From: Pseudomonadota bacterium
GTDB lineage: Bacteria > Pseudomonadota > Gammaproteobacteria > Steroidobacterales > Steroidobacteraceae
Reading direction: 5' to 3'
Length of the DNA: 64,000 nucleotides
NCBI GenBank assembly: GCA_021777555.1
Contig: JAJYDK010000006.1
Location: 1-64,000 of the forward strand
Positions within the stretch are counted from its first letter, which is position 1. The number at the start of each line of letters is the position of its first letter. Shown piece after piece: positions 1 through 8,891 of the stretch. Made by a program: the position numbers and the translations under genes. The notes under the pieces were generated by a model. That model did no database searches. It was not told the DNA's origin and saw nothing but the letters and a program-made list of their open reading frames with translations.

Positions 1-5
1 TAGGC

Positions 6-1106
6 ATGGCGCGCTCGGATACCACTGGAGCCTCACCCGGTGCGGGACCGCGCTTTGCGGCCGCGCTCACCGAATGGCACGGCCGCGGGGGCCGGCATGA
101 TCTGCCGTGGCAGCGGCAGCGCAGCCCCTATCGGGTCTGGGTGTCCGAGATCATGCTGCAGCAGACCCAGGTTGGCACCGTCATCCCGTACTACGAGCGA
201 TTCCTGCAGCGCTTTCCGGACGTCGTGGCACTCGCGGATGCGCCGCTCGATGACGTGCTGCACCTGTGGTCGGGCCTGGGTTATTACGCGCGGGCACGCA
301 ACCTCCATCGCGCCGCGGTGCAGGTGCGCGACGTGCACGGCGGCCAGTTTCCGGAAAGCTTCGACGCGGTGGCCGGCCTGCCGGGGATCGGCCGCTCCAC
401 GGCGGGAGCGATTCTGGCGCTCGCCCTGGGCCAGCGCTTCCCGATTCTCGACGGCAATGTGCGGCGCGTTCTGTCACGTCACTTCGGCGTGGAGGGCAGC
501 GCTACGGATCGCGCCGTCGTGGAGCGCCTGTGGGCGCTCTCGGAAGAGTGCACTCCCGCCAGGGAAGTCGATGTGTACACGCAGGCCATCATGGATCTGG
601 GCGCCACGATGTGCACATCTCGCCAGCCGGCCTGCGGACAGTGCCCTGTGTCGGCGCACTGCGTCGCGCGCCTCACCGGCCGGCAGCACGAGCTGCCCAC
701 TGCGAAACGCCGGCCCGAGCGGCCGCTGCGACAGGTGGTCATGGTCGCGGTGATGCGACAGGACGGCAGCGTGTTGCTCGAGCGACGGCCCGAGAGCGGC
801 ATCTGGGGCGGCCTGTGGTGCCTGCCTCAGTTCGACACCTCGGACGAGGCCGAGTATTATTTGAAACATATCGTGAACTGCGCCGGGGCGCCCCGGCCCC
901 TGCAGGCCCTGCAGCACGCGTTCACCCATTTTGATCTCGTGATCACGCCGCTCCTGGCCCAGAGCTCGGGGACTCGGGCACCGGACCCGGCGCGGAACAC
1001 CTGGTACCGCGCCAGCGCGCCGGACCCGCTCGGACTCCCCGCTCCGATCTCGAAGTTCCTGCGGCGCCTGGCGAGCGAGCCGGTCCAGGCGCAGCTTTTG
1101 GCCTGA
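6..1106 (+). CDS. mutY: A/G-specific adenine glycosylase MutY
   Basis: Base-excision repair enzyme that removes adenine mispaired with 8-oxoguanine or guanine. The 366-residue product has the family layout. The glycosylase core carries the catalytic Glu48 in SEIMLQQTQV, a helix-hairpin-helix at about 124-137 (GLPGIGRSTAGAIL) and the catalytic Asp149 in ILDGNV. A [4Fe-4S] loop follows with Cys203, 210, 213 and 219 in the exact C-X6-C-X2-C-X5-C spacing. The C-terminal third is MutT-like and reads the 8-oxoG strand. Length is normal for proteobacterial MutY. The start lies six bases from the window edge, so upstream signals are not visible. yggX follows 30 bases downstream, the usual mutY-yggX pairing. 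Confidence 0.97.
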   Translation: MARSDTTGASPGAGPRFAAALTEWHGRGGRHDLPWQRQRSPYRVWVSEIMLQQTQVGTVIPYYERFLQRFPDVVALADAPLDDVLHLWSGLGYYARARNLHRAAVQVRDVHGGQFPESFDAVAGLPGIGRSTAGAILALALGQRFPILDGNVRRVLSRHFGVEGSATDRAVVERLWALSEECTPAREVDVYTQAIMDLGATMCTSRQPACGQCPVSAHCVARLTGRQHELPTAKRRPERPLRQVVMVAVMRQDGSVLLERRPESGIWGGLWCLPQFDTSDEAEYYLKHIVNCAGAPRPLQALQHAFTHFDLVITPLLAQSSGTRAPDPARNTWYRASAPDPLGLPAPISKFLRRLASEPVQAQLLA

Positions 1107-1123
1107 CATTGACCTGACATTGA
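1102..1123. repeat. 11-bp perfect tandem repeat at the mutY stop
   Basis: CCTGACATTGA occurs twice without a gap. The first copy contains the mutY TGA stop. The second runs up to the GGAG ribosome site of the next gene. Each copy carries a TGA. It looks like a local slip duplication and has no evident function. Confidence 0.8.
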
Positions 1124-1136
1124 CGTGGAGAACCCC

Positions 1137-1412
1137 GTGCCCCGAATGGTGCAGTGTGTGATGCTCAAGCGCGAGGCGCCGGGCCTCGATCGTCCGCCCT
1201 ATCCCGGAGCGCTCGGCCAGCGGATCTACGAGCAGGTCTCGAGGGAGGCCTGGGCCCGCTGGATCCAGCACCAGATCATGCTGATCAACGAATACCGCCT
1301 GAGCCCGATCGAGCCCAAGGCGCGCCAGTTCCTCGAGGCCGAGATGGAGAAGTTCTTCTTTGGGGGAGGCGCGACCCGGCCCGAGGGCTTCAAGCCACCC
1401 GAGGAGGGTTGA
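1137..1412 (+). CDS. yggX: Probable Fe(2+)-trafficking protein YggX
   Basis: Small cytosolic protein of the YggX family, which links iron supply to protection of Fe-S clusters from oxidative damage. The 91-residue product keeps the family hallmarks: Cys7 near the N terminus ([15 protein letters not shown]), the YPG-LG-RIYE motif, the W-x-W helix ([18 protein letters not shown]) and the acidic C-terminal helix ending in EGFKPPEE. I chose the GTG at 1137 because GGAG lies six bases before it and it gives the usual N-terminal length. GTG 1125 and ATG 1146 are in-frame alternatives. Placement just after mutY, itself an Fe-S enzyme, is the usual proteobacterial arrangement. Confidence 0.93.
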   Translation: MPRMVQCVMLKREAPGLDRPPYPGALGQRIYEQVSREAWARWIQHQIMLINEYRLSPIEPKARQFLEAEMEKFFFGGGATRPEGFKPPEEG

Positions 1413-1417
1413 GGCCG

Positions 1418-3238
1418 ATGACCGAGACCCCGACGCCGCTGAATCCCCAGGTCCGCGAAGTCACCGAGCGCATCCGCGAGCGCAGCCGCACGCAGCGCTC
1501 CGCCTACCTCGAGCGCATGCGCGCGCAGGCCGGCGAGCCGGCCCGCAAGCAGCTCTCCTGCACCAACCTGGCCCACGGCTTCGCGGCATCGGGTCCCGAC
1601 AAGGAAGCGCTCAAGGGGCTGCGCTGGCCGAACCTCGCCATCGTCACCTCCTACAACGACATGCTCTCGGCCCACCAGCCGTTCGAGCGCTTCCCGGGCC
1701 TCATCCGCCAGGCCGCGCGCGATGCCTGCGCCACCGCCCAGGTCGCTGGCGGCGTACCCGCCATGTGCGACGGCGTGACGCAGGGCCAGCCGGGCATGGA
1801 GTTGTCCTTGTTCAGCCGCGACGTGATCGCGATGTCGACCGGCGTCGCGCTCTCGCACGGCATGTTCGATGCGGCGCTCTGCCTCGGGGTGTGCGACAAG
1901 ATCGTGCCGGGACTGCTGATCGGCGCGCTCGCCTTCGGGCAGCTCCCCACGGTGTTCGTGCCCGCGGGCCCCATGCCCTCGGGCCTGCCCAACAAGGAAA
2001 AGGCGCGCATCCGGCAGCTGTTCGCCGAGGGCAAGGCGGGGCGCGATGCGCTGCTGCAGTCCGAGGCCGACAGCTACCACTCCGCCGGCACCTGCACCTT
2101 CTACGGCACCGCCAACAGCAACCAGATGCTGATGGAGGTGATGGGGCTGCACCTGCCGGGCGCCGCCTTCGTGCCGCCCAACACCCAGTTGCGCGACTCG
2201 CTCACCGCCGCGGCCACCCGCCGCGCGGCGCAGATCACCGCCCTCGGCAAGAACCCCCTGCCGCTTGCGCAGGTGCTCGATGAGCGCAGCATCGTCAACG
2301 CCATCGTGGGGCTGCTCGCCACGGGTGGCTCGTCCAACCATACGCTGCACATCGTGGCGATCGCCCGTGCGGCCGGGATCGTCGTCGACTGGAACGACTT
2401 CAGCGATCTGTCCGAGGTGGTGCCGCTGCTGGCGCGCATCTATCCCAACGGCAGCGCCGATGTGAACCATTTCCACGCCGCGGGCGGCATGGGCTTCCTG
2501 ATCCGCGAGCTGCTGCTCGCCGGACTCATGCACGAGGACGTGTGGACCATCTCCGGCCAGGGACTCGACGCCTACACGCGCGAGCCGTGGCTCTCGCCCG
2601 CGGGGCTCGACTGGCGCGACTCACCCTCCAACAGTGGCGACCTCGAGGTGCTGCGGCGCGTGACCGATCCCTTCAGCGCCGACGGAGGCCTCAAGCTCCT
2701 GCGCGGCAACCTGGGCCGCTCGGTCATCAAGGTTTCCGCAGTCAAGCCCGAGCACCGTCGCATCGAGGCGCCGGCCCGGGTCTTCGACAGCCAGGAAGCC
2801 GTGCTGCAGGCCTTCAAGAAGGGCGAGCTGTCGCGCGATGTGGTCGTGGTGGTGCGCTTCCAGGGACCTCGCGCCAACGGCATGCCGGAACTGCACGGCC
2901 TGACGCCGGCGCTCGCGTCCCTGCAGAGCAAGGGGCATCACGTGGCGCTGGTGACCGACGGCCGCATGTCGGGCGCCTCGGGCGTGGTGCCGGCGGCGAT
3001 CCATCTCACGCCGGAATGCGTCTGCGGCGGCCCCATCGGCAAGGTACGCGACGGCGATGTCATCCGCCTCGACAGCCACAAGGGAATGCTCGAGGCGCTG
3101 GTGAGCGAGCCGGAGTGGCGCAAGCGCCATCAGGCGAGCGCGAGCCTCGAGGGGAACGACTACGGCATGGGCCGCGAGCTGTTCCGTCTCTTCCGCGCCA
3201 ACGCCGCACCGGCGGAAGAAGGCGGCGGGGTGTGCTGA
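1418..3238 (+). CDS. edd: 6-Phosphogluconate dehydratase Edd
   Basis: First committed enzyme of the Entner-Doudoroff pathway: 6-phosphogluconate to 2-keto-3-deoxy-6-phosphogluconate. The 606-residue product belongs to the IlvD/Edd dehydratase family, which holds an oxygen-sensitive Fe-S cluster. Signature stretches include [20 protein letters not shown] at about 107-126, [15 protein letters not shown] at about 225 and [11 protein letters not shown] near residue 510. These match Edd better than IlvD. The ATG at 1418 follows GAGG and gives the normal family length; the open frame extends further upstream, but that part overlaps yggX. The partner aldolase gene eda is not next to it, and the downstream gene is on the opposite strand, so edd ends this rightward run. 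Confidence 0.95.
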   Translation: MTETPTPLNPQVREVTERIRERSRTQRSAYLERMRAQAGEPARKQLSCTNLAHGFAASGPDKEALKGLRWPNLAIVTSYNDMLSAHQPFERFPGLIRQAARDACATAQVAGGVPAMCDGVTQGQPGMELSLFSRDVIAMSTGVALSHGMFDAALCLGVCDKIVPGLLIGALAFGQLPTVFVPAGPMPSGLPNKEKARIRQLFAEGKAGRDALLQSEADSYHSAGTCTFYGTANSNQMLMEVMGLHLPGAAFVPPNTQLRDSLTAAATRRAAQITALGKNPLPLAQVLDERSIVNAIVGLLATGGSSNHTLHIVAIARAAGIVVDWNDFSDLSEVVPLLARIYPNGSADVNHFHAAGGMGFLIRELLLAGLMHEDVWTISGQGLDAYTREPWLSPAGLDWRDSPSNSGDLEVLRRVTDPFSADGGLKLLRGNLGRSVIKVSAVKPEHRRIEAPARVFDSQEAVLQAFKKGELSRDVVVVVRFQGPRANGMPELHGLTPALASLQSKGHHVALVTDGRMSGASGVVPAAIHLTPECVCGGPIGKVRDGDVIRLDSHKGMLEALVSEPEWRKRHQASASLEGNDYGMGRELFRLFRANAAPAEEGGGVC

Positions 3239-3352
3239 GCGCTCGCTGAGGGCTCGCCCTGCGGCGCTTGCCCCATCACCCGAAGTCCTGGACGAGCGGC
3301 TCGAGGTCCGGTTGGGCGCGCACCGGTCCGAGCGTGTCAGAGAGCCCGGCGC

Positions 3353-3856
3353 TCAACCCCCGGCGGGCCTTGGGCCCAGATACGCCTTCGCCGAGCCCGA
3401 CACGATGAGTCCGAAGAGGATCATGGCGAGCAGGTTCTCGAAAACCTTCATCGGAATGAAATGCGGATGGAATGGCGCGGCCGAGAGCGGCACGACCACG
3501 AGATTCATGACCAGATAGATCACCACGCCATAGGCCACGCCGGCCGCGATCCAGCGGCGCCCCAGCCACGCGAGGCGGATCGCCGCCGCCACGAAGAGGG
3601 CCGCGATCAACAGCGACATGAGCCATTGCAGAACGAGGCCGGCGAGCGCGGCGGACCATCCGTCCCGGAAGGCGGCGGCGCCGAGGAGGCCGCTGGCGAT
3701 CGCGTGCAGGATGACCATCGGGGACAGCCCGTTGATCACACAGGCCGAGCCGATGTCGATCGTCCCGGCGACGAGGCCCCCGAAGCCGATGGCCTTGAGC
3801 GCGGATGCGCTCCCCTGTCCCACCTGCACGGACTGTACGGCGTTCGTCTGGGCCAT
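3353..3856 (-). CDS. Uncharacterised small integral membrane protein
   Basis: A 167-residue protein with four or five hydrophobic helices: a GLVAGTIDIGSACVING helix, a second after PMVILHAIASG, a long one around LVLQWLMSLLIAALFVAAAI, one at YGVVIYLVMNLVVVPLSA, and a last at NLLAMILFGLIVSGSA. An Asp sits inside the first helix. Proteins of this pattern (a GxxAGxxD opening, a VPLSA-P-H loop near the end) are common unnamed membrane proteins in proteobacteria; no function is known to me. ATG 3856 was preferred over the longer frame because GGAG precedes it and the extra 21 residues look non-coding. It may sit in a leftward run upstream of minE (104-base gap). Confidence 0.7.
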   Translation of the reverse strand: MAQTNAVQSVQVGQGSASALKAIGFGGLVAGTIDIGSACVINGLSPMVILHAIASGLLGAAAFRDGWSAALAGLVLQWLMSLLIAALFVAAAIRLAWLGRRWIAAGVAYGVVIYLVMNLVVVPLSAAPFHPHFIPMKVFENLLAMILFGLIVSGSAKAYLGPRPAGG

Positions 3857-3960
3857 GTCCCGATCGCTCCGGATCCGCAGCCGATTCCACAGTATCCGAT
3901 CTCGGGGCGGATCAGGCAATCGACTCCGGCGCGCAGGCGCAACAGTCCGTCGCGGGAAAC

Positions 3961-4218
3961 TCAGGCGCCCTGCTTTTCCGGCAGCGCGACGCTGAGCTCG
4001 AGCACTTCGTGGCCTTCCTCGCGCTCGAGGTTGACCTGGACCGCCTCCGGGTCCACGTTGACGTACTTGTGGATCACCTGCAGGAGCTCGCGCCTGAGCA
4101 GCGGCAGGAAGTCCGGCGCATCGCGCGTGCTGCGTTCCTGCGCCACGATGATGCGCAGTCGCTCCTTGGCGATGCGGGCCGAGGAGGGTTTGCTTCGAAA
4201 CAGGGCCAACAGTCCCAT
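3961..4218 (-). CDS. minE: Cell division topological specificity factor MinE
   Basis: Partner of MinD that drives pole-to-pole oscillation and frees midcell from MinCD inhibition. The 85-residue product has the usual size. It carries an N-terminal amphipathic membrane-targeting stretch (MGLLALFRSK), the MinD-stimulating segment (AKERLRIIVAQERSTRDAPDFLP) and the C-terminal dimerisation domain with VIHKYVNVDPEAVQV and a LELSVALP strand. The start at 4218 lies one base after the minD stop codon, so the two are almost certainly translationally coupled. It is the last gene of minCDE. Confidence 0.97.
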   Translation of the reverse strand: MGLLALFRSKPSSARIAKERLRIIVAQERSTRDAPDFLPLLRRELLQVIHKYVNVDPEAVQVNLEREEGHEVLELSVALPEKQGA

Positions 4219-4219
4219 T

Positions 4220-5032
4220 TCAACCTCCGAACATGCGGGCGAAGAACCCGCGCCTGCGCTCTTCGAGGAACCGCAGCGGTAACTGCTCCCCGAGCAGGCG
4301 GGCGACCGCATCGTCATAGGCGCTGGCCGCATCGCTCTCGTCGTTGAGGATGACCGGCACGCCGGAGTTCGACGCCGCCAGGACGTCCGTGGACTCGGGC
4401 ACGACGCCGATGACATCCAGCCCGAGGATCTCCTTCACGTCATCGACGCTCATCATCTCGCCATTGGCCACGCGGCGCGGGTTGTAGCGGGTGAGCAGCA
4501 GGTGCTCCTTCACGCCCCCGTTGCCATTCGAGGCGCGCCGGGTCTTGCTCGAGAGCAGCCCCAGGATCCGGTCGGAGTCGCGGACGGATGAGACCTCGGG
4601 GTTCACGACCACCACGGCGCGGTCGGCGAAGTACATCGCCAGGTGCGCGCCCTTCTCGATGCCCGCGGGCGAATCGCAGATGATGTAGTCGAATCCGTCA
4701 CCGACGAGCTCATCGAGGACGCGCTGCACACCGCCCTCGGTCAGTGCGTCCTTGTCGCGCGTCTGCGAGGCTGCGAGCACATGCAGAGTCTCGAGCCGCT
4801 TGTCCCTGATGAGCGCCTGCCTCAGCGTGCAGTCGCCGTTGATCACGTTGACGAAGTCGTACACCACGCGCCGCTCACACCCCATGATCAGGTCGAGATT
4901 GCGCAGACCGATGTCGAAGTCGATCAGCGCCACGCGCTTGCCGCGGCGGGCCAGCCCGCACCCCAGGCTGGCCGAAGTGGTGGTCTTGCCGACCCCACCT
5001 TTGCCCGAGGTCACCACGATAATCTCAGTCAA
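4220..5032 (-). CDS. minD: Septum site-determining ATPase MinD
   Basis: Membrane-cycling ParA/MinD ATPase that recruits MinC to the membrane to block polar division. The 270-residue length equals that of E. coli MinD. It has the deviant Walker A GKGGVGKTT with Lys11 and Lys16, the switch region with DFDIGLRNLD, IICDSPAGIE (Walker B), and the C-terminal amphipathic membrane helix ERRRGFFARMFGG. The start is an unusual TTG at 5032, chosen because it gives the exact family N terminus (TEIIVVTSGKGG) and is preceded by GAGGAG. The open frame upstream runs into minC in another frame. The gap to minC is 37 bases. Confidence 0.97.
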   Translation of the reverse strand: MTEIIVVTSGKGGVGKTTTSASLGCGLARRGKRVALIDFDIGLRNLDLIMGCERRVVYDFVNVINGDCTLRQALIRDKRLETLHVLAASQTRDKDALTEGGVQRVLDELVGDGFDYIICDSPAGIEKGAHLAMYFADRAVVVVNPEVSSVRDSDRILGLLSSKTRRASNGNGGVKEHLLLTRYNPRRVANGEMMSVDDVKEILGLDVIGVVPESTDVLAASNSGVPVILNDESDAASAYDDAVARLLGEQLPLRFLEERRRGFFARMFGG

Positions 5033-5069
5033 TTTTCTCTCCTCGACGATTCTGTTGGGCCGGGCGCAC

Positions 5070-5831
5070 TCAACCGCCCAGCCGCTCGAAATGCAAGTCG
5101 TCGCCATCCAGCCACGCCTGCACGGGCTTGCCGGCAAGCTCCGGCGGCAACGTTTCAAACACACGGAACACGCCGGCGATCGACACCAGCTCCGCGCGAA
5201 ATTCCTGACAGAACACCCGTGCCGTGGCCTCGCCACGCGCACCCGCCACCGCACGCCCGCGCAGAGCGCCGTAGACGTGCACACACCCGTCGGCGATCAC
5301 CTCCGCGCCGGCACCGACCGTGGCGCTGATCACGAGGTCGCGGCCGCGCGCGTAGAGGCGCTGACCCGAGCGCACGGGCTGATGATGCAGCTGCGTGCCC
5401 GCGCCCTGCTCGGCCACCTCCGCCGGCTGTTGCGTCGGGCGCGGGACGGGCTGCGCCTCGGCCGGCGGCACCGCCTGCATGGGCGGGCGAAACTGCCGGA
5501 ACGGCGGCAGCACCGGCAGATCGAGCGGCCTCGAGAGCGCCTGCGCGGCATCCGGACCGCTCGCCAACCCCACCGGGCACATGCCGGCGCGGCGCACCGC
5601 CTCCAGCACGCCACGCATCTCCTCGACCGTGGGCTCCCGGCCGAGCGGCCCGAGGTCGAGCGACACGGCGGTGCGCTGAAAAAACTTCGGCGCGGTTGCA
5701 ACCCTTCCAGTCAGCTCATCGAGGATGGCCCCCGGGTCGGTGCTCCAGATGAGCACTTGGATCAGCCCCACTTGACCGAAACGGATGTCGATGGCCGGCG
5801 CCGGCGCGGCCTCGGCTCTCTCTGTTGTCAT
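5070..5831 (-). CDS. minC: Septum site-determining protein MinC
   Basis: FtsZ assembly inhibitor delivered by MinD. The 253-residue product has the two-domain layout. The N-terminal FtsZ-binding domain spans about 12-110, with GQVGLIQVLIW and FFQRTAVSLDLGPL. A long Pro/Gln/Ala-rich linker covers about 110-150. The C-terminal right-handed beta-helix has SGQRLYARGRDLVISATVGAGAEV, DGCVHVYGALRGRAVAGARG and ARVFCQEFRAELVSIAG, the surface that binds MinD. ATG 5831 is the first good start. It is the first gene of minCDE; the region upstream to hrpB is only 59 bases. Confidence 0.96.
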   Translation of the reverse strand: MTTERAEAAPAPAIDIRFGQVGLIQVLIWSTDPGAILDELTGRVATAPKFFQRTAVSLDLGPLGREPTVEEMRGVLEAVRRAGMCPVGLASGPDAAQALSRPLDLPVLPPFRQFRPPMQAVPPAEAQPVPRPTQQPAEVAEQGAGTQLHHQPVRSGQRLYARGRDLVISATVGAGAEVIADGCVHVYGALRGRAVAGARGEATARVFCQEFRAELVSIAGVFRVFETLPPELAGKPVQAWLDGDDLHFERLGG

Positions 5832-5890
5832 GGAGTCCCTGGCGCGGTGCGTGAGCGGAAGAGGTGGATCGCAGCGCGCAGTGTACCGGC

Positions 5891-8437
5891 TCAGGGCCGC
5901 CGCCGCACGCCCCGCACGGGCTCGGCCTCGAGCGGATTCTCGGGCCAGGCATGCTTGGGGTAGCGGCCGCGCAGGTCCTTGCGCACTTCGCTGTAGGAGC
6001 CCCGCCAGAACCCGGCGAGGTCGCGCGTCACCTGCACCGGGCGCTGCGCCGGCGAGAGCAGCTTGAAGGTCACCGGCACCCGCCCCCCACCGAGCCGCGG
6101 GCTCGCCTCCAGCCCGAACACTTCCTGCAGGCGGACCGAGACCGCCGGAGCGCTCTCATCGAGATAGTCGATACGGATGCGCGAGCCGCTCGGGACGGTG
6201 AGGTGCGTGGGCGCCAGCTCATCGAGCGCCCGCCGCTGCTCCCAACTCAAGCGCGCCCGCAGCGCTTCCTCGAGCGGCACCCGCGCCAGGTGCTCCCGGC
6301 GGGTCACGCCCTCGAGCCAGGGCGAGAGCCACTCCTCCATCGAGGCGGCGAGCGCCGCGTCGCAGAGCTCGGGCCAGTCCTGGTACGGATCGCCGAGGCG
6401 GCGCACGAAGTGGACGCGCGCCTGCAGATCACGGGCTTCCCGGGTCCAGGGGAGCGACTCGATCCCGAGCTCCCGCAGCCCCGCGAGCATGGCCTCGCGC
6501 GCCTGATCCGGCGGCACATCGGACAGCACGCGCTCTTCCAGCTCCAGTGCATCGAGCCGCAGCACACGCCGGGCCAGCACAGCCTGCTCCCTCCGGTTCC
6601 ACTCCACGGTCTCTCGCCACTCGAGGCGCTCCGGCAGCACGGCTTCGAGCTCTGCACGGCCGAGCGGCGCGGCCAGCAGGATGCGCGCATCGCGCTCCCG
6701 GTCATCCAGGCTCACCGCGACGATGAACTCCTGCCTGGAGAGGCTCTGCGGCTCGGGGAAATGCGCGCCCCGGCCGTTGGCGAGCGTGAAGCGGCCCTCC
6801 TGGCCGGCGCGCCGCCGGCCGACGCGGTCGGGGAAGGCGAGCGCGAGGAGCGCGCCCACGGGACCGCCCTCCGCTGCGGCCGGCAAGCGAGCCGAGCTCG
6901 CGGCACCGGGAGCGGGCGTGAGCTGGCGCACCAGATCGCGGGCCGCGCCGCGAACGCTCTGGAGGACGAAACGATCGGCGCCCGAGCCGCCCTCGCCCTG
7001 GAGGATCTCGAGACGGCTGCGGATGTCCGCATCGCGCCCGTCCGCGCCGCGCAGCAGGTCCCGCTCCGAGAGGAGCGCCGCCAGATCGGCGGCCAGGCCG
7101 AGGCACCCCAGCGATCGGCCGCGCAGCAGCATGTGCGCCAGGCGCGGATGCACAGCGAGGCGTGCCATCTCGCGGCCGTGGGCGGACAGGCGTCCGGTGC
7201 GATCGAGCGCGCCGAGCCGCGTGAGCAGATCGCGGGCGCTGGCGAGGGTCGCCGAGGGGGGTGGATCCAGCCATTTGAGGTCGCTCGCCTCGCGCGCGCC
7301 CCACTGCGCCAGCTCGAGCGCAAGGGGTGCAAGATCCGCCTCGAGGATCTCGGCCGGCGTGAACGGCGCGAGGGTCCGGTGCGCCCCCTCGCTCCAGGCG
7401 CGGTAGCAGACTCCCGGTCCGAGACGCCCCGCGCGGCCCTGCCGCTGGTCGGCGGAGGCGCGCGAGATGCGCTGCACCTCCAAGCGGCTCATGCCGGTGG
7501 CGGGATCGAACTTGAGGCGCCGCACCAGACCCGAATCGACCACCACGCGCACGCCTTCGATGGTGAGACTGGTCTCGGCGATGTTGGTCGCCAGCACGAC
7601 TCGCCGGGCGCCCGGCGTGGGGGTGAGCGCCGCGTCCTGCGCCTCGGCCGGGAGCTCGCCATAGAGCGGCAGGATCCGGACGCGGGCCTGTGCGCCGGCC
7701 GTCTCGAGCAATGCGCTCACCCGCCGGATCTCACGCGCGCCGGGTAGAAAGACGAGTACATCGCCCTCTTCCTCGCCGAGCGCCCTCAGGATCAGCCGCG
7801 TCACCCCCTGCTCCGGGCTCTCCGCCCCGCGAGCCTGGCCCTCCGGCGGCAGCGGCAGTCCCTTGCCCGCGTAGCGCATCTCCACCGGATAGGTCCGCCC
7901 CTCCGAGGTCACCGAGGCGCCGCCGAGCAGCCGGGAGATGCCCTGGGTCTCCAGCGTCGCGGACATGACGAGGACCCTCAAGTCGGGCCGCAAGGTCTCG
8001 CGCGCATCGAGCGTCAGGGCCAGGCCGAGATCGGCCTGCAGGCTGCGCTCGTGGTACTCGTCGAACAACACCGCCGCGACTCCCTCGAGTGCCGGGTCGG
8101 TCTGGAGCATCCGTGTGAGCACGCCCTCGGTGACGACCTCGATCCGCGTGTCACCTGACACGCGCGTATCACGGCGCATGCGATATCCAACGGTGCGTCC
8201 GACAGGCTCACCCAGCGTCCTCGCCATGCGCTGCGCAACCGCGCGGGTGGCCAGGCGCCGTGGCTCCAACATGAGCAGGCGTTTGCCGGCCGCCCAGGGC
8301 TCCTGCAGCAGCGCAAGCGGCACCACCGTGCTCTTTCCGGCGCCGGGCGGCGCGGTCAGCACGGCGGAGACGTGCTCGAGCAGGGCGCGGCGCAGCGCCG
8401 GCAGCGCCTCGTCGATAGGCAGTCCGGAGTTCGACAT
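5891..8437 (-). CDS. hrpB: ATP-dependent RNA helicase HrpB
   Basis: DEAH-box-type superfamily 2 helicase of the HrpB group, of unsettled physiological role. The 848-residue product has Walker A APPGAGKSTVVPLAL with GAGKST at 32-37, LEPRRLATRAVAQRMA, the Walker B/DEAD motif as DEYHERSLQAD, motif III SATL, and motif VI around QRQGRAGRLGPG. The HA2 region and the HrpB-specific C-terminal domain ending VRKDLRGRYPKHAWPENP follow. I chose ATG 8437, which gives MSNSGLPIDEALP, over a start 25 codons upstream, because the extra residues do not match the family. The next gene upstream on the same strand ends 16 bases away. Confidence 0.95.
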   Translation of the reverse strand: MSNSGLPIDEALPALRRALLEHVSAVLTAPPGAGKSTVVPLALLQEPWAAGKRLLMLEPRRLATRAVAQRMARTLGEPVGRTVGYRMRRDTRVSGDTRIEVVTEGVLTRMLQTDPALEGVAAVLFDEYHERSLQADLGLALTLDARETLRPDLRVLVMSATLETQGISRLLGGASVTSEGRTYPVEMRYAGKGLPLPPEGQARGAESPEQGVTRLILRALGEEEGDVLVFLPGAREIRRVSALLETAGAQARVRILPLYGELPAEAQDAALTPTPGARRVVLATNIAETSLTIEGVRVVVDSGLVRRLKFDPATGMSRLEVQRISRASADQRQGRAGRLGPGVCYRAWSEGAHRTLAPFTPAEILEADLAPLALELAQWGAREASDLKWLDPPPSATLASARDLLTRLGALDRTGRLSAHGREMARLAVHPRLAHMLLRGRSLGCLGLAADLAALLSERDLLRGADGRDADIRSRLEILQGEGGSGADRFVLQSVRGAARDLVRQLTPAPGAASSARLPAAAEGGPVGALLALAFPDRVGRRRAGQEGRFTLANGRGAHFPEPQSLSRQEFIVAVSLDDRERDARILLAAPLGRAELEAVLPERLEWRETVEWNRREQAVLARRVLRLDALELEERVLSDVPPDQAREAMLAGLRELGIESLPWTREARDLQARVHFVRRLGDPYQDWPELCDAALAASMEEWLSPWLEGVTRREHLARVPLEEALRARLSWEQRRALDELAPTHLTVPSGSRIRIDYLDESAPAVSVRLQEVFGLEASPRLGGGRVPVTFKLLSPAQRPVQVTRDLAGFWRGSYSEVRKDLRGRYPKHAWPENPLEAEPVRGVRRRP

Positions 8438-8453
8438 GAGTTTCGCGGGGCGC

Positions 8454-8885
8454 TCAGGCGCGGCAGATTCCGTACGCGAACAGGAGCCAGCCGCCGATGA
8501 GCGCCACGCCACCGACGGGCGTCAGGATCCCCATCCAGCGCGGCGCACCCAGCGTCAACGCGTAGAGGCTGCCGCTGAACAGTACGATACCGGCCAATAC
8601 CAGCCCTGCGGCCGCGCGCAGCACCCGCAAGTACCCCGGGTCGGGCCCCGCACGCCGAGGGTCCATTACCCGCAGTCCATCCCTGCTCAGCAGCAGTCCC
8701 ATCCCGAGCAGCCCGAGCGAATGATAGAACTGGTAGTGAACCGCGGTGTCGTACACCTGCAGACGCTCAGCCGACCAACGGGTCCGCAGCGCATGCGCGC
8801 CCACCGCGCCCGCAATCGTGGCGAGTGCCAGCAGCAGCGCCGAGGCCGCAAGTGGCAGTCTGCCGCAGGACCTGGTGCCTGACAT
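8454..8885 (-). CDS. DUF423 (YgdD-type) membrane protein
   Basis: Small inner-membrane protein of the DUF423 family, function unknown. The 143-residue product has four hydrophobic helices. It shows the family marks AGAVGAHALR in the first helix-loop, VYDTAVHYQFYHSLGLL at about 43-59, GIVLFSGSLYAL at about 97-108 and LTPVGGVALIGGWLLFA near the C terminus. Start ATG 8885 follows GGCAGG. It lies between hrpB and the slipin gene with gaps of 16 and 6 bases, so probably one leftward transcription unit. Confidence 0.9.
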   Translation of the reverse strand: MSGTRSCGRLPLAASALLLALATIAGAVGAHALRTRWSAERLQVYDTAVHYQFYHSLGLLGMGLLLSRDGLRVMDPRRAGPDPGYLRVLRAAAGLVLAGIVLFSGSLYALTLGAPRWMGILTPVGGVALIGGWLLFAYGICRA

Positions 8886-8891
8886 CCTGCC

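Noticed and set aside
5864-7747. A 627-codon frame antisense to hrpB
   Set aside because: It lies wholly over the well-supported helicase gene; composition artefact.
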